Shown here in pieces: positions 1 through 9,126 of a DNA stretch of 64,000 bases (position 1 is the stretch's first letter; each line of letters starts with the position of its first letter). The DNA lies in assembly GCF_003350925.1 (NCBI RefSeq), contig NZ_KZ857180.1, forward strand, positions 124,001-188,000. Reading direction: 5' to 3'. Source of the stretch: Dyella tabacisoli. Lineage in GTDB: Bacteria; Pseudomonadota; Gammaproteobacteria; Xanthomonadales; Rhodanobacteraceae. The notes beneath the pieces are model-generated. The model worked only from the letters and a program-made list of their open reading frames with translations, was not told the DNA's origin and did no database searches. A program made the translations under genes and the position numbers.

Positions 1-552
1 CCCACCGCCAGCGACGATGTGGAAGCGGTCTACCGCGCATTGTTGAAACACTACAAAGCTAAAAACATCGGCATCTACGGCTGCTCCGCCGGCGGCTTTC
101 TCACCGCCGAATCGGTCGCCCGATTCATCTCCAAACACCTGCCGGTACCGGGCGCCATCGGTACCTTCTGCGCCTCCTTGGTCGCCCTCGACGGCGACTC
201 CGTCTATACCGCGCCACCACTCAATGGCGACGCCGTACCCAAGCATCCTATACAACTCACCGACCTGCCCTATTTCAAAGGCGCCAGCCCCACCGACCCA
301 CAAGTGCTTCCCGGCGTTTCGCCGCAACTACTAGCCAAGTTTCCGCCGACCTTATTGATAAGCGGCACCCGTGACTTCTCCATGAGCTCAGTGATTCGCA
401 GCCATGCCCTGCTGACCCAGGCCGGCGTCGATGCCGACCTGCACGTATGGGACGGCATGTGGCATTCGTTCTTCTCCGACCCCGAGCTACCAGAGTCGAA
501 AGACGCCTACAACGTCATCGTGAAGTTCTTTGCACGGCACCTAGGTCACTGA
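1..552 (+). CDS. Alpha/beta hydrolase, C-terminal part (5' end outside window)
   Basis: The reading frame is open from base 1, so the start lies upstream; a GTG at 19 is internal. The visible part is the second half of an alpha/beta hydrolase of the hormone-sensitive-lipase/acetyl-hydrolase type. It shows the nucleophile elbow GCSAGG (Ser about residue 29 of the visible part), an acid-loop candidate in SGTRDFS and the catalytic His in DGMWHSFF near the C-terminus. Such enzymes hydrolyse carboxyl esters; the substrate cannot be told from sequence. The N-terminal oxyanion HGG motif would lie outside the window. A repeat-rich non-coding stretch follows, so it is probably the last gene of its transcript. 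Confidence 0.85.
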   Translation, partial: PTASDDVEAVYRALLKHYKAKNIGIYGCSAGGFLTAESVARFISKHLPVPGAIGTFCASLVALDGDSVYTAPPLNGDAVPKHPIQLTDLPYFKGASPTDPQVLPGVSPQLLAKFPPTLLISGTRDFSMSSVIRSHALLTQAGVDADLHVWDGMWHSFFSDPELPESKDAYNVIVKFFARHLGH

Positions 553-567
553 GGATGTGTTTGCCCG

Positions 568-755
568 GTGCGTAGGTTGGGGTGAGCGAATGCGAACCCC
601 AACGTTGCGCGATGCTGGGTATTACGGCGAGTCCCAAAAGCACGCATGTTGGGTATCACGGCGGATCCCAAAAGCATGCCACCTCGGGTATCACGGCGAG
701 CCTCAACGTTACGCAACGTTGGGCATCACTTTGTTCAGCCCAACCTACGCGAGCC
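568..755. repeat. Composite interspersed repeat: inverted ends around about four 35-bp units
   Basis: The element begins with GCGTAGGTTGGG and ends with CCCAACCTACGC, which are reverse complements. Between them, units beginning GGGTATYACGGCG or GGGCATCAC start at 617, 651, 686 and 721, a period of 34-35 bp with decay in the last copy. No convincing gene lies here; short open frames follow the repeat. From memory, similar 'GTAGGTTGGG...' elements occur between genes in Xanthomonadales, so this is probably a non-autonomous mobile or structural repeat. The whole gap 553-1083 is otherwise non-coding. Confidence 0.7.
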
Positions 756-785
756 GTTGCCGAAGGATGAAGTGGTGGGGCAGCG

Positions 786-888
786 TGGCTCCCTCCCCTG
801 CTTGTAGGGGAGGGTTGGGGAGGGGTTGAATCTTGCGGCAAGGGTGTACCCCCTCCCAGCCTCCCCCTGCAGGCAGGGGGAGGGACAA
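786..888. repeat. Nested GC-rich inverted repeat
   Basis: A left arm (GCTCCCTCCCCTGC...AGGGGAGGG) and a right arm (CCTCCCCCTGCAGG...GGGGGAGG) each form a local hairpin and can also pair with each other, giving a cruciform-capable element of about 100 bp. It follows the hydrolase gene and the 35-bp repeat. It may act as a transcription terminator or be another dispersed repeat; no T-run follows either arm. Confidence 0.6.
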
Positions 889-1083
889 AGAGGGCGCGCA
901 TCATCTCTGGAAGCATTTCATCGCCACCGTCCTTGACGCACATCACACTTCAAGATTGAAAATTCTGGAATACCTGACTCCGCCAGACACCAGCACCCGC
1001 CCCGGCGATTGAGACACGACAGCCTTTGCCCCCTGGAGGGGCGCCGGGTATTCTTGTGAAGATTACATTTCAGCTTGAAGCGC

Positions 1084-2481
1084 ATGAGCCAACAGACCGT
1101 ACTGGTCATCGACGACGAACGCGACATTCGCGAGCTGCTTACTATCACTCTGGGCCGCATGGATCTGCGCGTGGATGCGGTAGGAACGGTGACCGAAGCT
1201 CGACGCGCACTGGCCGAACACAGTTACGACCTATGTTTTACCGATATGCGCCTGCCCGACGGTAATGGCCAGGAGGTGATCGAACTGATCGCCACCAGCC
1301 ATCCCGATACGCCGGTGGCGATGATTACCGCCTATGGCAATGTTGATGCCGCAGTGAATGCGCTCAAGGCCGGCGCTTTCGACTTTGTCTCCAAGCCGGT
1401 CGATATCCAGATGCTGCGGCAACTGGTGCGCACGGCGCTGAAGCTGGCCGAGGAAAAGCGCAGTGACCATGTCGCCGCCAAGTCCGGCGGCACGGGCGAC
1501 CGGCTGGTCGGCGATTCGCCGGCGATGCAGCAGGTTCGCTCAACCATCACCAAGCTCGCGCGCAATCAGGCGCCGGTCTATATCGCCGGCGAGTCCGGCG
1601 TGGGCAAGGAGTTAGTAGCGCGGCTGATCCACGAGCAGGGACCGCGTGCCGGCGGGCCGTTTGTGCCGGTGAACTGCGGCGCGATCCCTTCGGAGTTGAT
1701 GGAAAGCGAGTTTTTCGGTCACCGTAAAGGCAGCTTCACCGGCGCAGTAAACGATAAAGAAGGGCTGTTTCAGGCGGCCCACGGCGGCACGCTGTTTCTC
1801 GACGAAGTGGCGGAGCTGCCGCTGCACATGCAGGTGAAATTGCTGCGTGCGATCCAGGAGAAAGCGGTGCGTGCGATTGGCGGGCGCGATGAGATCCCGG
1901 TGGATGTGCGCATTCTCTCGGCCACCCACAAAAATCTTGGTGCGCTGGTCGAGCTGGGGCAGTTTCGCCAGGATTTGTTCTATCGCATCAACGTGATCGA
2001 ACTATGCGTGCCACCGCTGCGCGAACGACGCGGGGACGTGCCGTTACTGGCCGCGTTTATCCTGCGCCAGCTTGCTGCCAAGAGCGGTGCGGCGGCGGGT
2101 CAATTGCAGCCGGCGGCACAGCGCGCGCTGGAGGAATACGATTTCCCCGGCAATGTGCGCGAGCTTGAGAACATTCTTGAGCGCGCGATGGCGATGTGCG
2201 ACGGCGACACCATCGATGCTATCGACTTGATGCTGCCGCAACGCACCCAGCGTGCCGGCGCAGGCGCTGCTTCGGAAGCGCCGGCAACACCACACGCAGT
2301 CGCACCGCCAGCGGCAGCGACTGGCGATGGCGGACTGGACGACTACATCAGCAATCTCGAACGCACGGCGATCGTCAAGGCGCTGGAAGAGTCGCGCTAC
2401 AACAAGACCGCCGCCGCCAAGAAGCTCGGCATCACTTTTCGGGCGTTGCGCTACAAGCTGAAAAAACTGGGCATCGACTAA
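1084..2481 (+). CDS. pilR: Sigma-54-dependent response regulator, PilR-like
   Basis: The 465-residue protein has the NtrC-class order: receiver domain (about 1-120, phosphoacceptor Asp54 in FTDMRLPDG), AAA+ ATPase (about 145-380, Walker A GESGVGKE, GSFTGA loop in place of GAFTGA) and a C-terminal Fis-type helix-turn-helix ending RALRYKLKKLGID. It should activate RpoN-dependent promoters after phosphorylation. The GSFTGA loop and the C-terminus resemble PilR, the type IV pilin activator, but no pilS kinase or pil gene is adjacent, so the name is provisional. ATG 1084 is preferred over the in-frame TTG 1075 because the protein then begins directly with the receiver domain. It converges on the kinase operon to its right. 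Confidence 0.75.
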   Translation: MSQQTVLVIDDERDIRELLTITLGRMDLRVDAVGTVTEARRALAEHSYDLCFTDMRLPDGNGQEVIELIATSHPDTPVAMITAYGNVDAAVNALKAGAFDFVSKPVDIQMLRQLVRTALKLAEEKRSDHVAAKSGGTGDRLVGDSPAMQQVRSTITKLARNQAPVYIAGESGVGKELVARLIHEQGPRAGGPFVPVNCGAIPSELMESEFFGHRKGSFTGAVNDKEGLFQAAHGGTLFLDEVAELPLHMQVKLLRAIQEKAVRAIGGRDEIPVDVRILSATHKNLGALVELGQFRQDLFYRINVIELCVPPLRERRGDVPLLAAFILRQLAAKSGAAAGQLQPAAQRALEEYDFPGNVRELENILERAMAMCDGDTIDAIDLMLPQRTQRAGAGAASEAPATPHAVAPPAAATGDGGLDDYISNLERTAIVKALEESRYNKTAAAKKLGITFRALRYKLKKLGID

Positions 2482-2490
2482 GCCTTGCCG

Positions 2491-4041
2491 TTAATGGCCT
2501 TGCAGTACTTCACGCAAGGTCAATAGCAAGGTACGCGCCGAGACCGGCTTGTCGATCTGATAGATGTGCTCCAGCGCCGGCAATCCGCTCAAGTCCGGCG
2601 GCGTATCCGAGCGCGTCAGCAAAATGGCGCTATCGCGATAGCCGTGATCGATCAGCGCGGCCAGGGTACGCACGCCGGTGAACAGGCTCATATCAGCGTC
2701 AACCACGACCACGTCAGGTACACCTTGCGCTTCGATCCATTGCAGGGCGGCGGTGCCGCTCTGGCTGGCATGCGCCTGGTAACCCCAGGCATCGAGGGTG
2801 TCGACCAGAAGCGACAACTGGGCGGCCTCTTCGACCACCACCAGCACACGCTCTCCATTGCCTTGCAGGTTGTCTTGCTCGTCCTGCTCGCTTGCATCGA
2901 CGTGTTCGGCCAGCGGTATATACAAATAGAAATGGGTGCCATGGTCCGGCTCGCTCTCTACCCGCATGACGCCGTTATGACTGGCAACAATGCGCTTGCA
3001 TGACAGCAAACCCAGTCCGGTGCCGGTGGTCTTGGTGGTGAAAAACGGCTCGTATAAGCGTCGCAATACTTCTTGGTCCATGCCGATACCGGTATCGGCA
3101 ACGGTCAGGCACAGGTAGCGCCCAGGCTGCGCATCTTCACCGAACCGAAAGAAACTGGCCGGTAAATTGATCTGCGCGGCACCGACATGCAGCTCCCCGC
3201 CGGCAGGCATCGCCTGAATCGCGTTGAGGCACAGATTGAGCAGGCACTGCTGCAACTCGGTGTGATTGCCGTCGAAGCTGAGTTCGGGATCTTCGGCGTC
3301 GATATGCAAGGTCACTGTCTTGGGCACACTGCCCTGCATCAGCAGGCCAAGCGCTTCGAACAAGCCGCCAATGCGTACCTGCTCGGCCCGATGCGCGCCG
3401 CGTGCGAACGAAAGCATCGACTGCACCATGTCCAGACCGCGCTTGCCGCAATCACGCACCAAGGCACCGAGGCGAGCCAGACGCGGATCTTCTTGATAGT
3501 CCTGCAGACTGTCGCCGGCCAGCAGCAACGGCTGTAACAAGTTACGCAGATCGTGGCTGAGACCGCCAGCAAGCATCGCCAGGCTCTCGAAGCGCTGCGC
3601 ACGAATCAATTCGGCTTCGGCGCGTTGGTGCGCACGCGCTGCCTCGGCCTCGCGCAAGGCACGCCGTACCGCGCTGGCCAGGCGCGCGATGTTTTGCTTG
3701 AGGATGTAATCGGTAGCGCCGTTGCGCAGCGCCTCGATCGCCGCCTCTTCGCCCAGCCTGGCCGAGACGAATATAAAAGGCAGCTCTTGATCGTGTTCGC
3801 GCAGCAACTCCAGTGCGCGGCGGCCGGAAAAACCGGGCAAGCTCAGGTCCGACAGCACGATATCGGGCTTGAACTCTCGCAGGGCGGCGAGGTAGCCCGC
3901 CTCGTCATCGACCACCTGCACGGTGTATACGAGCGCGTCGGCATCGAGCTCCGACAACACCAGCTCGGCGTCGGGGCGGCTGTCCTCGACTTGCAGTATG
4001 CGTACGCTAGGCAGCCATGTTCGACTTTGCTTGTCAGGCAT
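2491..4041 (-). CDS. Hybrid kinase: REC - histidine kinase - REC
   Basis: The 516-residue soluble protein begins with a receiver domain (about 13-130, Asp65 in VLSDLSLPG). A dimerisation domain with His163 in GGLSHDLRN and an HATPase domain (DTGIGM, TGTGLGLL) follow, and a second, more divergent receiver lies at about 395-512 (VVVVDADMS, with the usual MP changed to MS). There is no membrane segment or sensor domain. It is the last gene of a minus-strand three-gene set, so it is probably fed by the response regulator or kinase upstream as part of a phosphorelay. The output is unknown: no DNA-binding or c-di-GMP domain is present. Confidence 0.85.
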   Translation of the reverse strand: MPDKQSRTWLPSVRILQVEDSRPDAELVLSELDADALVYTVQVVDDEAGYLAALREFKPDIVLSDLSLPGFSGRRALELLREHDQELPFIFVSARLGEEAAIEALRNGATDYILKQNIARLASAVRRALREAEAARAHQRAEAELIRAQRFESLAMLAGGLSHDLRNLLQPLLLAGDSLQDYQEDPRLARLGALVRDCGKRGLDMVQSMLSFARGAHRAEQVRIGGLFEALGLLMQGSVPKTVTLHIDAEDPELSFDGNHTELQQCLLNLCLNAIQAMPAGGELHVGAAQINLPASFFRFGEDAQPGRYLCLTVADTGIGMDQEVLRRLYEPFFTTKTTGTGLGLLSCKRIVASHNGVMRVESEPDHGTHFYLYIPLAEHVDASEQDEQDNLQGNGERVLVVVEEAAQLSLLVDTLDAWGYQAHASQSGTAALQWIEAQGVPDVVVVDADMSLFTGVRTLAALIDHGYRDSAILLTRSDTPPDLSGLPALEHIYQIDKPVSARTLLLTLREVLQGH

Positions 4042-4137
4042 GCATGGACCCTGCGGGGACGGGGAAGGCGAGACGATAGCGCGCGATACCGCTCAGCGCA
4101 TCTACCATGCGCTGGTGCCGATATCCGCAGAACCCTC

Positions 4138-4584
4138 TCATTCCTCTTCCGGGCCTTGATTTAACACTGCCCAGAATTGCGCTGAAGTTCGCACAGATTC
4201 CAGAAACTGGCTTACATCGACCGACTTGATGACATAGGCGTTCACGCCAAGATCCCAGCCGCGCGCCAGATCGCTCTCCTCGCGTGAGGAGGACAGGATC
4301 ACCACCGGCACCCGACGCAGCCGATCGTCGCTGCGCATCCGGGTCAGTACCTCCAAGCCATCCATGCGCGGCATTTTTATGTCCAGCAGCACCACCACCG
4401 GATTGATCGGCTCACGCCGGGCCCACTCGCCGCGACACTGCAGATAATCCATGCAATCCACGCCATCTTCCACATGGATCAGCGTATGCGCCAGATGCAC
4501 CTCGCGCAGTGCGTCAACGACCAGCTCGGCATCGGCCAGGCTATCTTCGACCAATAAGATGGTCCGCGGATGACGATGAGTCAT
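4138..4584 (-). CDS. Single-domain response regulator (Rcp1/phytochrome-type)
   Basis: This 148-residue protein is one receiver domain with the acidic pair in LLVEDSLADAE, the phosphoacceptor Asp in VLLDIKMPRMDG, a Ser-Ser-Ser stretch at the switch position and the conserved Lys in VIKSVD. The insert after the second helix (YLQCRGEWARREP) is typical of receivers paired with phytochrome-like kinases. ATG 4584 overlaps the kinase stop codon (ATGA), which implies translational coupling; the frame continues open further upstream but only inside the kinase gene. It probably passes phosphate from the upstream kinase to a further partner, possibly the downstream hybrid kinase. Confidence 0.9.
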   Translation of the reverse strand: MTHRHPRTILLVEDSLADAELVVDALREVHLAHTLIHVEDGVDCMDYLQCRGEWARREPINPVVVLLDIKMPRMDGLEVLTRMRSDDRLRRVPVVILSSSREESDLARGWDLGVNAYVIKSVDVSQFLESVRTSAQFWAVLNQGPEEE

Positions 4585-6410
4585 GCGCGCTCCTGCGCGA
4601 ACGTTTCGGCCAGGTCGGAAGCGGGCAGAGTGAAATGAAAATGCGCCCCTTTGCCTAACTCGGCATTTGCCCAAATGCGCCCGCCATGCCGCGTGATGAT
4701 GCGCTGCACATTGGCCAGACCAATACCGTTGCCGGGAAATTGCGAGGCGCGATGCAGTCGCTGGAATACCCCGAACAGCTTGTCGGCGTATTGCATGTCG
4801 AAACCGGCGCCGTTATCCGCCACGATGAACTCGTAATCGCCATTGGGACCACGCTGCGTACTGACCTCGATGCGCGCAACCTCGCATTGGCTGGTGTACT
4901 TCACGGCATTGCCGAGCATGTTTTGCCATACCGTGCGCAACATGTTCTCGTCGCCGATCACGATAGGCAGCGGCTCGACCGCCCAGACGACTTGCCGGCC
5001 CTGCGTCTCTGGCTCGACCAGCACCCGTGCCTCGTCGACCAGTGCGCGCATATCCACCGGCTGCAGCCGTAGTGCGCCACGGCCCAGTCGCGAAAACACC
5101 AATAAGTCGTCGATCAACAATGCCATGCGATGCGCAGCGTCGCTTATCACCTGCAGATAATGTTTCGAGGACTCGTCGGCCTGCTCGCTCAGATGCCGCT
5201 GCAATTTGTCGGTAAAACCGGCGATATGCCGCAACGGCGCACGCAGGTCGTGCGAAACCGAATAACTGAACGCCTCCAGCTCGCGATTGACGTCGGAGAC
5301 TTGCTGCACTTTGCCCTCAAGCTGGCGATTAAGCTCTTTCACCTGGTGCTCGACCAAAGCCCGCGCGGTAATGTCGCTGACGGTCAGCAACAGCACCGGG
5401 GCGCCGCCATCGTCCTGCTCCAAACGCCGCGCATTGATGACGACGTGGCGGTCGATGCCATCGACGGTGCGCTGGATCAGTTCGTAATCCCACAGTTCGC
5501 GATCGAGCAGCAGCACGTCATTGAGCCGCTGCAGCAACGCGCTGTCGCTCCAGGCGCCATAGCCCAGCTCGGCCAAGGGTAGCGACTGCGCCTGGGCGTG
5601 GCCCTGGTTGTACGACAAGCCGTATAACTCGCCGAAGGCGGCATTTACCAACAGGGTTTGCAGCTCGGCGTCGAGCAAGGCAATCGGTTCGCGCACCGCC
5701 TGCACAATCAGTTGCGAGCGCTTCACTGCCAGGCTCTCGCGCACCTCGGCGCGCAGACGCCGACCGATCTGCCGCTCGGACACGATCACCACGATCGCCA
5801 GCAATACGATCTGCGCGACGGCGGTGATCCCAAAGACCAGGCCACTATTGAAAGATTGCCGACTCGCCTCGGTACGGCGATTGAGCAAGGTGCCGTCTTC
5901 GTTGCGGACAATGCCTTCGATCACGTCGTCCATCTTGAACAAGGTACCGGCGTCGCGCATCGCCTGCTTGGCGGCCAGCATGTCGCCGCGCCGATATTGC
6001 AAGATCGCCTGTTGCATCCGCTCCAGCCGCACATCCACCCTGGCGCCAAGGGCGCCGATCAGCACTTGCTGGTCGGGGTTATCGCGGGTCATGCCGCGCA
6101 ACTTGCCAAGCAAGCCCGGCACGTCTTTGTAGGCCTGCTCGGAGCGGACTTTGATCTGCGCGTCGGCATCGCCGTCAAGCATTCGATACAGCGCCGCTTC
6201 GCTGTCGCGCGTCTCGTAGGCGATCTGGTAGGTGAGCGACTTCACCTCGGACGAGCGCGTCACCTGCTCGCCGGCTTTCAGCGCATCGCGCACACCGCTA
6301 CGTGTCATCGCGTAGGGCAACGCGACAATCACCAACACTGCAAGCAGTAATCCGCCTACACGCCAGCGCAAAACCACCGAATCGTTCATTCCCCTGCGGA
6401 CCACCGGCAT
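4581..6410 (-). CDS. Membrane histidine kinase with CHASE3-like sensor and PAS domain
   Basis: The protein has a first membrane helix (about residues 17-36), a periplasmic helical domain of about 150 residues typical of CHASE3, a second helix (about 192-210) and a PAS-like region (about 235-345). A coiled coil leads into a HisKA domain with the phospho-accepting His in SVSHDLRAPLRH (about residue 387) and an HATPase domain (DNGAGF, GNGIGLANV). The signal sensed is unknown. Start choice is uncertain: ATG 6410 has GGAGG only 3 bases upstream, ATG 6389 has AGGGGA directly before it, and ATG 6425 has no clear site. It heads the operon with the response regulator and hybrid kinase. Confidence 0.88.
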   Translation of the reverse strand: MPVVRRGMNDSVVLRWRVGGLLLAVLVIVALPYAMTRSGVRDALKAGEQVTRSSEVKSLTYQIAYETRDSEAALYRMLDGDADAQIKVRSEQAYKDVPGLLGKLRGMTRDNPDQQVLIGALGARVDVRLERMQQAILQYRRGDMLAAKQAMRDAGTLFKMDDVIEGIVRNEDGTLLNRRTEASRQSFNSGLVFGITAVAQIVLLAIVVIVSERQIGRRLRAEVRESLAVKRSQLIVQAVREPIALLDAELQTLLVNAAFGELYGLSYNQGHAQAQSLPLAELGYGAWSDSALLQRLNDVLLLDRELWDYELIQRTVDGIDRHVVINARRLEQDDGGAPVLLLTVSDITARALVEHQVKELNRQLEGKVQQVSDVNRELEAFSYSVSHDLRAPLRHIAGFTDKLQRHLSEQADESSKHYLQVISDAAHRMALLIDDLLVFSRLGRGALRLQPVDMRALVDEARVLVEPETQGRQVVWAVEPLPIVIGDENMLRTVWQNMLGNAVKYTSQCEVARIEVSTQRGPNGDYEFIVADNGAGFDMQYADKLFGVFQRLHRASQFPGNGIGLANVQRIITRHGGRIWANAELGKGAHFHFTLPASDLAETFAQERA

Positions 6411-6487
6411 ATGCCTCCGATGCACTCGCGCATGGTTGCAGATATGCCTATGCGGAGGCTAGGCCCCAAAAGGCACAGACGAAGCCT

Positions 6488-8827
6488 TCAGTGCGCATAG
6501 CTGCTCATGGCCGCCGGCCGAGCCGTTGCCGCCTGCCCCCACTCTCGATTCGGCTGCGCCTGCATGGTGAAGTGCAGCTCGCCGCCGGCGACTATCTCGC
6601 CGTGCCGCAAAAACACCCTGCCTAACGGCTGGCCATTGAGTGTGACTTGTCCGACAAAAGGATGGGCGTCGTCCAGCGGCGCGGCGCTCACGGTGAAATC
6701 TTTGCCGCTCGGTAAATGCAGCGTCGCGCGCGACACAAACGGCCGGCCGATGGCGTATTCGTCACTGGCCGGTGTCACCGGATAGAAACCCAGCGCGGTA
6801 AAGATGTACCACGCCGACATCTGGCCCAGATCGTCGTTGCCGGCCAGACCATCCGGCTTGGGCGCGTATTGGCTGTCCATGATTTGCTTGAGGCGTGCCT
6901 GGGTTTTCCACGGCGCACCGGCGTAGTCGTACAGATAGGCCAGATGGTGGCTGGGCTCATTGCCGTGCGCGTACCAGCCGATCAGACCGGTGATGTCTTC
7001 AACGTGCTGGAAATGCGCGGGGTCGACTTTCGCGTCGAACACACGATCAAGCTTGCTGACGAAGTTCGTATCGCCGCCCATCGCGGCAACTAGGCCGGCG
7101 ACGTCTTGCGGCACGTACCAGGAATATTGCCAGGCATTGCCCTCGGTGTAGTCGCTGCCGTAGCCGGCGACATCGGGATCGAAGGGTTCGCGAAAATGGC
7201 CGTCACTCTTGCGCGCGCGCATGAAGCCGGTTTTGGCATCGTAGGCGTGACGCCAGTTGGTGGCGCGTTGCTCGAAGGTCTTGGCTATGTCGTGCTTGCC
7301 CATGGCCTTGGCCATCTGCCCCAGCGACCAGTCGTCATAGGCGTACTCCAATGTTTTGGAAGCGCCCTCGGGCTCTTTGTCGATGGGCACATAGCCGAGT
7401 TTCATATAGTCGCCCAGGCCGCCGTAAGGGGCATAGGTGGCGCTGGCGACCATCGCATCCAAAGCCTTTTGCGCATCGAAACCGCGCACGCCTTTGATAT
7501 AGGCATCGGCGATGACCGGTACCGCGTGATAGCCGATCATGCACCAGGTCTCCAAGCCCTGATACGCCCACACCGGCAAGATACCGAACGGGCTGGCTTC
7601 GCGTGCGGCGATCAAGGAGCGGATGAAATCGGTGCTGCGGCCGGGTTGCAACAGCGCCATCAAGGGCTGTTGCGCGCGATAGACATCCCATAGCGACCAG
7701 GTGGAGTAAAAATCGAATCCGTCGGCGTGGTGTACCTGGTGGTCCGGCCCGCGATAGTCGCCATTGACGTCCATCGACAGGGTCGGCGACAACATCGCGT
7801 GATACAGCGAGGTATAGAAGTTGCTGCGCATGGGGGCCGATGCTTCGACATCGATCACGGCTAGCGCTTTGTCCCAGGCGGCACGCGCCTCGGCGCGGCG
7901 GGCATCGAAATCCCAGCCGTTGCCGTCGCTGTCGAGGTTGTCGAGCGCATTGGCCTCGCTCACCGGCGAGATCGCTACCTTTACCCCCAGCGGCTGTTTC
8001 AATTCGGCGAAATCGAACACACCGACCAGAGCGCGGCCGCTCTGCGCATCGCGGTCTTGCGCCTGTTCGCCGGGCCCTTTGAAGCCTTTGTAGGGCAACT
8101 CGGCCTCACGGTTGTATAGCGTGCGCGACGTTATCGGCTGCGAGAAACGCATGGCAAAACACAGCTCACGCCCCGGTGCCCAGCCGCGCGTTTGGCGGCA
8201 GCCGGTCACGCTGCCGTCTTCATGCACACGCAGACTGCTCCACAGCACCTTGCCGGGGTAGTCGTAAATGCTCGGGCGCAGGTCAAGCAGCAGATGCGCC
8301 GGTTGGCCGGCGGGGAAGCTGTAGCGATGCCAGCCAATGCGGCGGCCGGCGGTAAGTTCGGCGCGCACGTTGTAATCACTCAAGGTGACGGCGTAATAGC
8401 CAGCCTCGACGGTTTCGCTGTCGTGACTGAAGCGAGAACGGTAACCGCTGCCCGGCCGGGCCGGGTCACCGGGCTCCAGCCGTACCGCGCCGCTGATAGG
8501 CATGAGCAAGACATCGCCGAGATCCGAATGGCCCGAGCCTGAGAAATGCGTATGCGAGAAACCCATGATGCTGCTATCGCCATACTGATAGCCGGCGGCC
8601 CATTTATAGCCATGCTTGAAATCCGGCATGGCCGTATCGGGCGAGAGCTGAATCATGCCAAATGGCACCGTGGCGCCCGGAAAAGTATGCCCATCGCCGC
8701 CGGTGCCGATGCGCGGATCCACCTCGCCGGCATGGCCGGACGTCACCGCGCCGACCTGTTGAGGTGACAAACTCATCGCAGCGACCAGTACGCTAATTAG
8801 CCAGGGGGACGGTGATCGGATAGCCAT
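6488..8827 (-). CDS. Secreted GH92 alpha-mannosidase
   Basis: The 779-residue protein has a signal peptide (charged MAIRSPSPW, hydrophobic core, about 26 residues). The mature part is a GH92 glycosidase, with blocks typical of the family such as DPRIGTGGDGHTFPGATVPFGM near the start (first 20 quoted only in part: DPRIGTGGDGHTFPG), FSHTHFSGSG, and GNDDLGQMSAWYIFTALGFYP near the end. GH92 enzymes are calcium-dependent exo-alpha-mannosidases that trim mannosides, including N-glycans. ATG 8827 is chosen over the longer frame from 8902 because AAAGGT precedes it and the signal peptide starts there. It is divergent from the LacI gene and is the likely supplier of mannose to the downstream operon. 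Confidence 0.92.
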   Translation of the reverse strand: MAIRSPSPWLISVLVAAMSLSPQQVGAVTSGHAGEVDPRIGTGGDGHTFPGATVPFGMIQLSPDTAMPDFKHGYKWAAGYQYGDSSIMGFSHTHFSGSGHSDLGDVLLMPISGAVRLEPGDPARPGSGYRSRFSHDSETVEAGYYAVTLSDYNVRAELTAGRRIGWHRYSFPAGQPAHLLLDLRPSIYDYPGKVLWSSLRVHEDGSVTGCRQTRGWAPGRELCFAMRFSQPITSRTLYNREAELPYKGFKGPGEQAQDRDAQSGRALVGVFDFAELKQPLGVKVAISPVSEANALDNLDSDGNGWDFDARRAEARAAWDKALAVIDVEASAPMRSNFYTSLYHAMLSPTLSMDVNGDYRGPDHQVHHADGFDFYSTWSLWDVYRAQQPLMALLQPGRSTDFIRSLIAAREASPFGILPVWAYQGLETWCMIGYHAVPVIADAYIKGVRGFDAQKALDAMVASATYAPYGGLGDYMKLGYVPIDKEPEGASKTLEYAYDDWSLGQMAKAMGKHDIAKTFEQRATNWRHAYDAKTGFMRARKSDGHFREPFDPDVAGYGSDYTEGNAWQYSWYVPQDVAGLVAAMGGDTNFVSKLDRVFDAKVDPAHFQHVEDITGLIGWYAHGNEPSHHLAYLYDYAGAPWKTQARLKQIMDSQYAPKPDGLAGNDDLGQMSAWYIFTALGFYPVTPASDEYAIGRPFVSRATLHLPSGKDFTVSAAPLDDAHPFVGQVTLNGQPLGRVFLRHGEIVAGGELHFTMQAQPNREWGQAATARPAAMSSYAH

Positions 8828-9033
8828 ACAGGTTACCTTTACGCTGGAAGGGAAAAGGAGCGGTATCAGGGGGTAGGCAGTGGGGGCACTGAATTCCAAC
8901 AAAAATCGACCTATGGGCGAAACGGGCTTGCGGCTTACCCGTGGCAGCGTCCCGAGCGCCCGTGGCGCCGCAGGCTTGCCCGGCGTATCCGTGCCGGCGC
9001 CCCGATCCAGCCTTCAAGCTGACTCTTACCTGG

Positions 9034-9050
9034 ATTTAGATCGTTACAAG
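9034..9050. promoter_or_regulatory. Putative LacI-family operator copy 1
   Basis: ATTTAGATCGTTACAAG lies between the divergent mannosidase and lacI-type genes and nearly repeats the motif at 9127. The shared core ATTTAGATCGTT-C-CAA type (one variable base) contains the AACGAT / ATCGTT half-site common in LacI-family operators. Its position, about 210 bp upstream of the mannosidase start, fits control of that gene. Assignment to the adjacent regulator is inference. Confidence 0.5.
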
Positions 9051-9126
9051 CGTCGCACGCTAGCATCGGCTGCGCAGCAAGGTCATGTTGCGCTGCGCGA
9101 TAGACCGAATACCTAACTGTAGCTAC

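Noticed and set aside
617-755. CRISPR-like periodic repeat
   Set aside because: The units are contiguous and decaying with no constant repeats separated by unique spacers, and no cas genes are near.
557-829. Open frames through the 35-bp repeat region
   Set aside because: Their sequences simply follow the repeat in different frames and end in the GC-rich inverted repeat.
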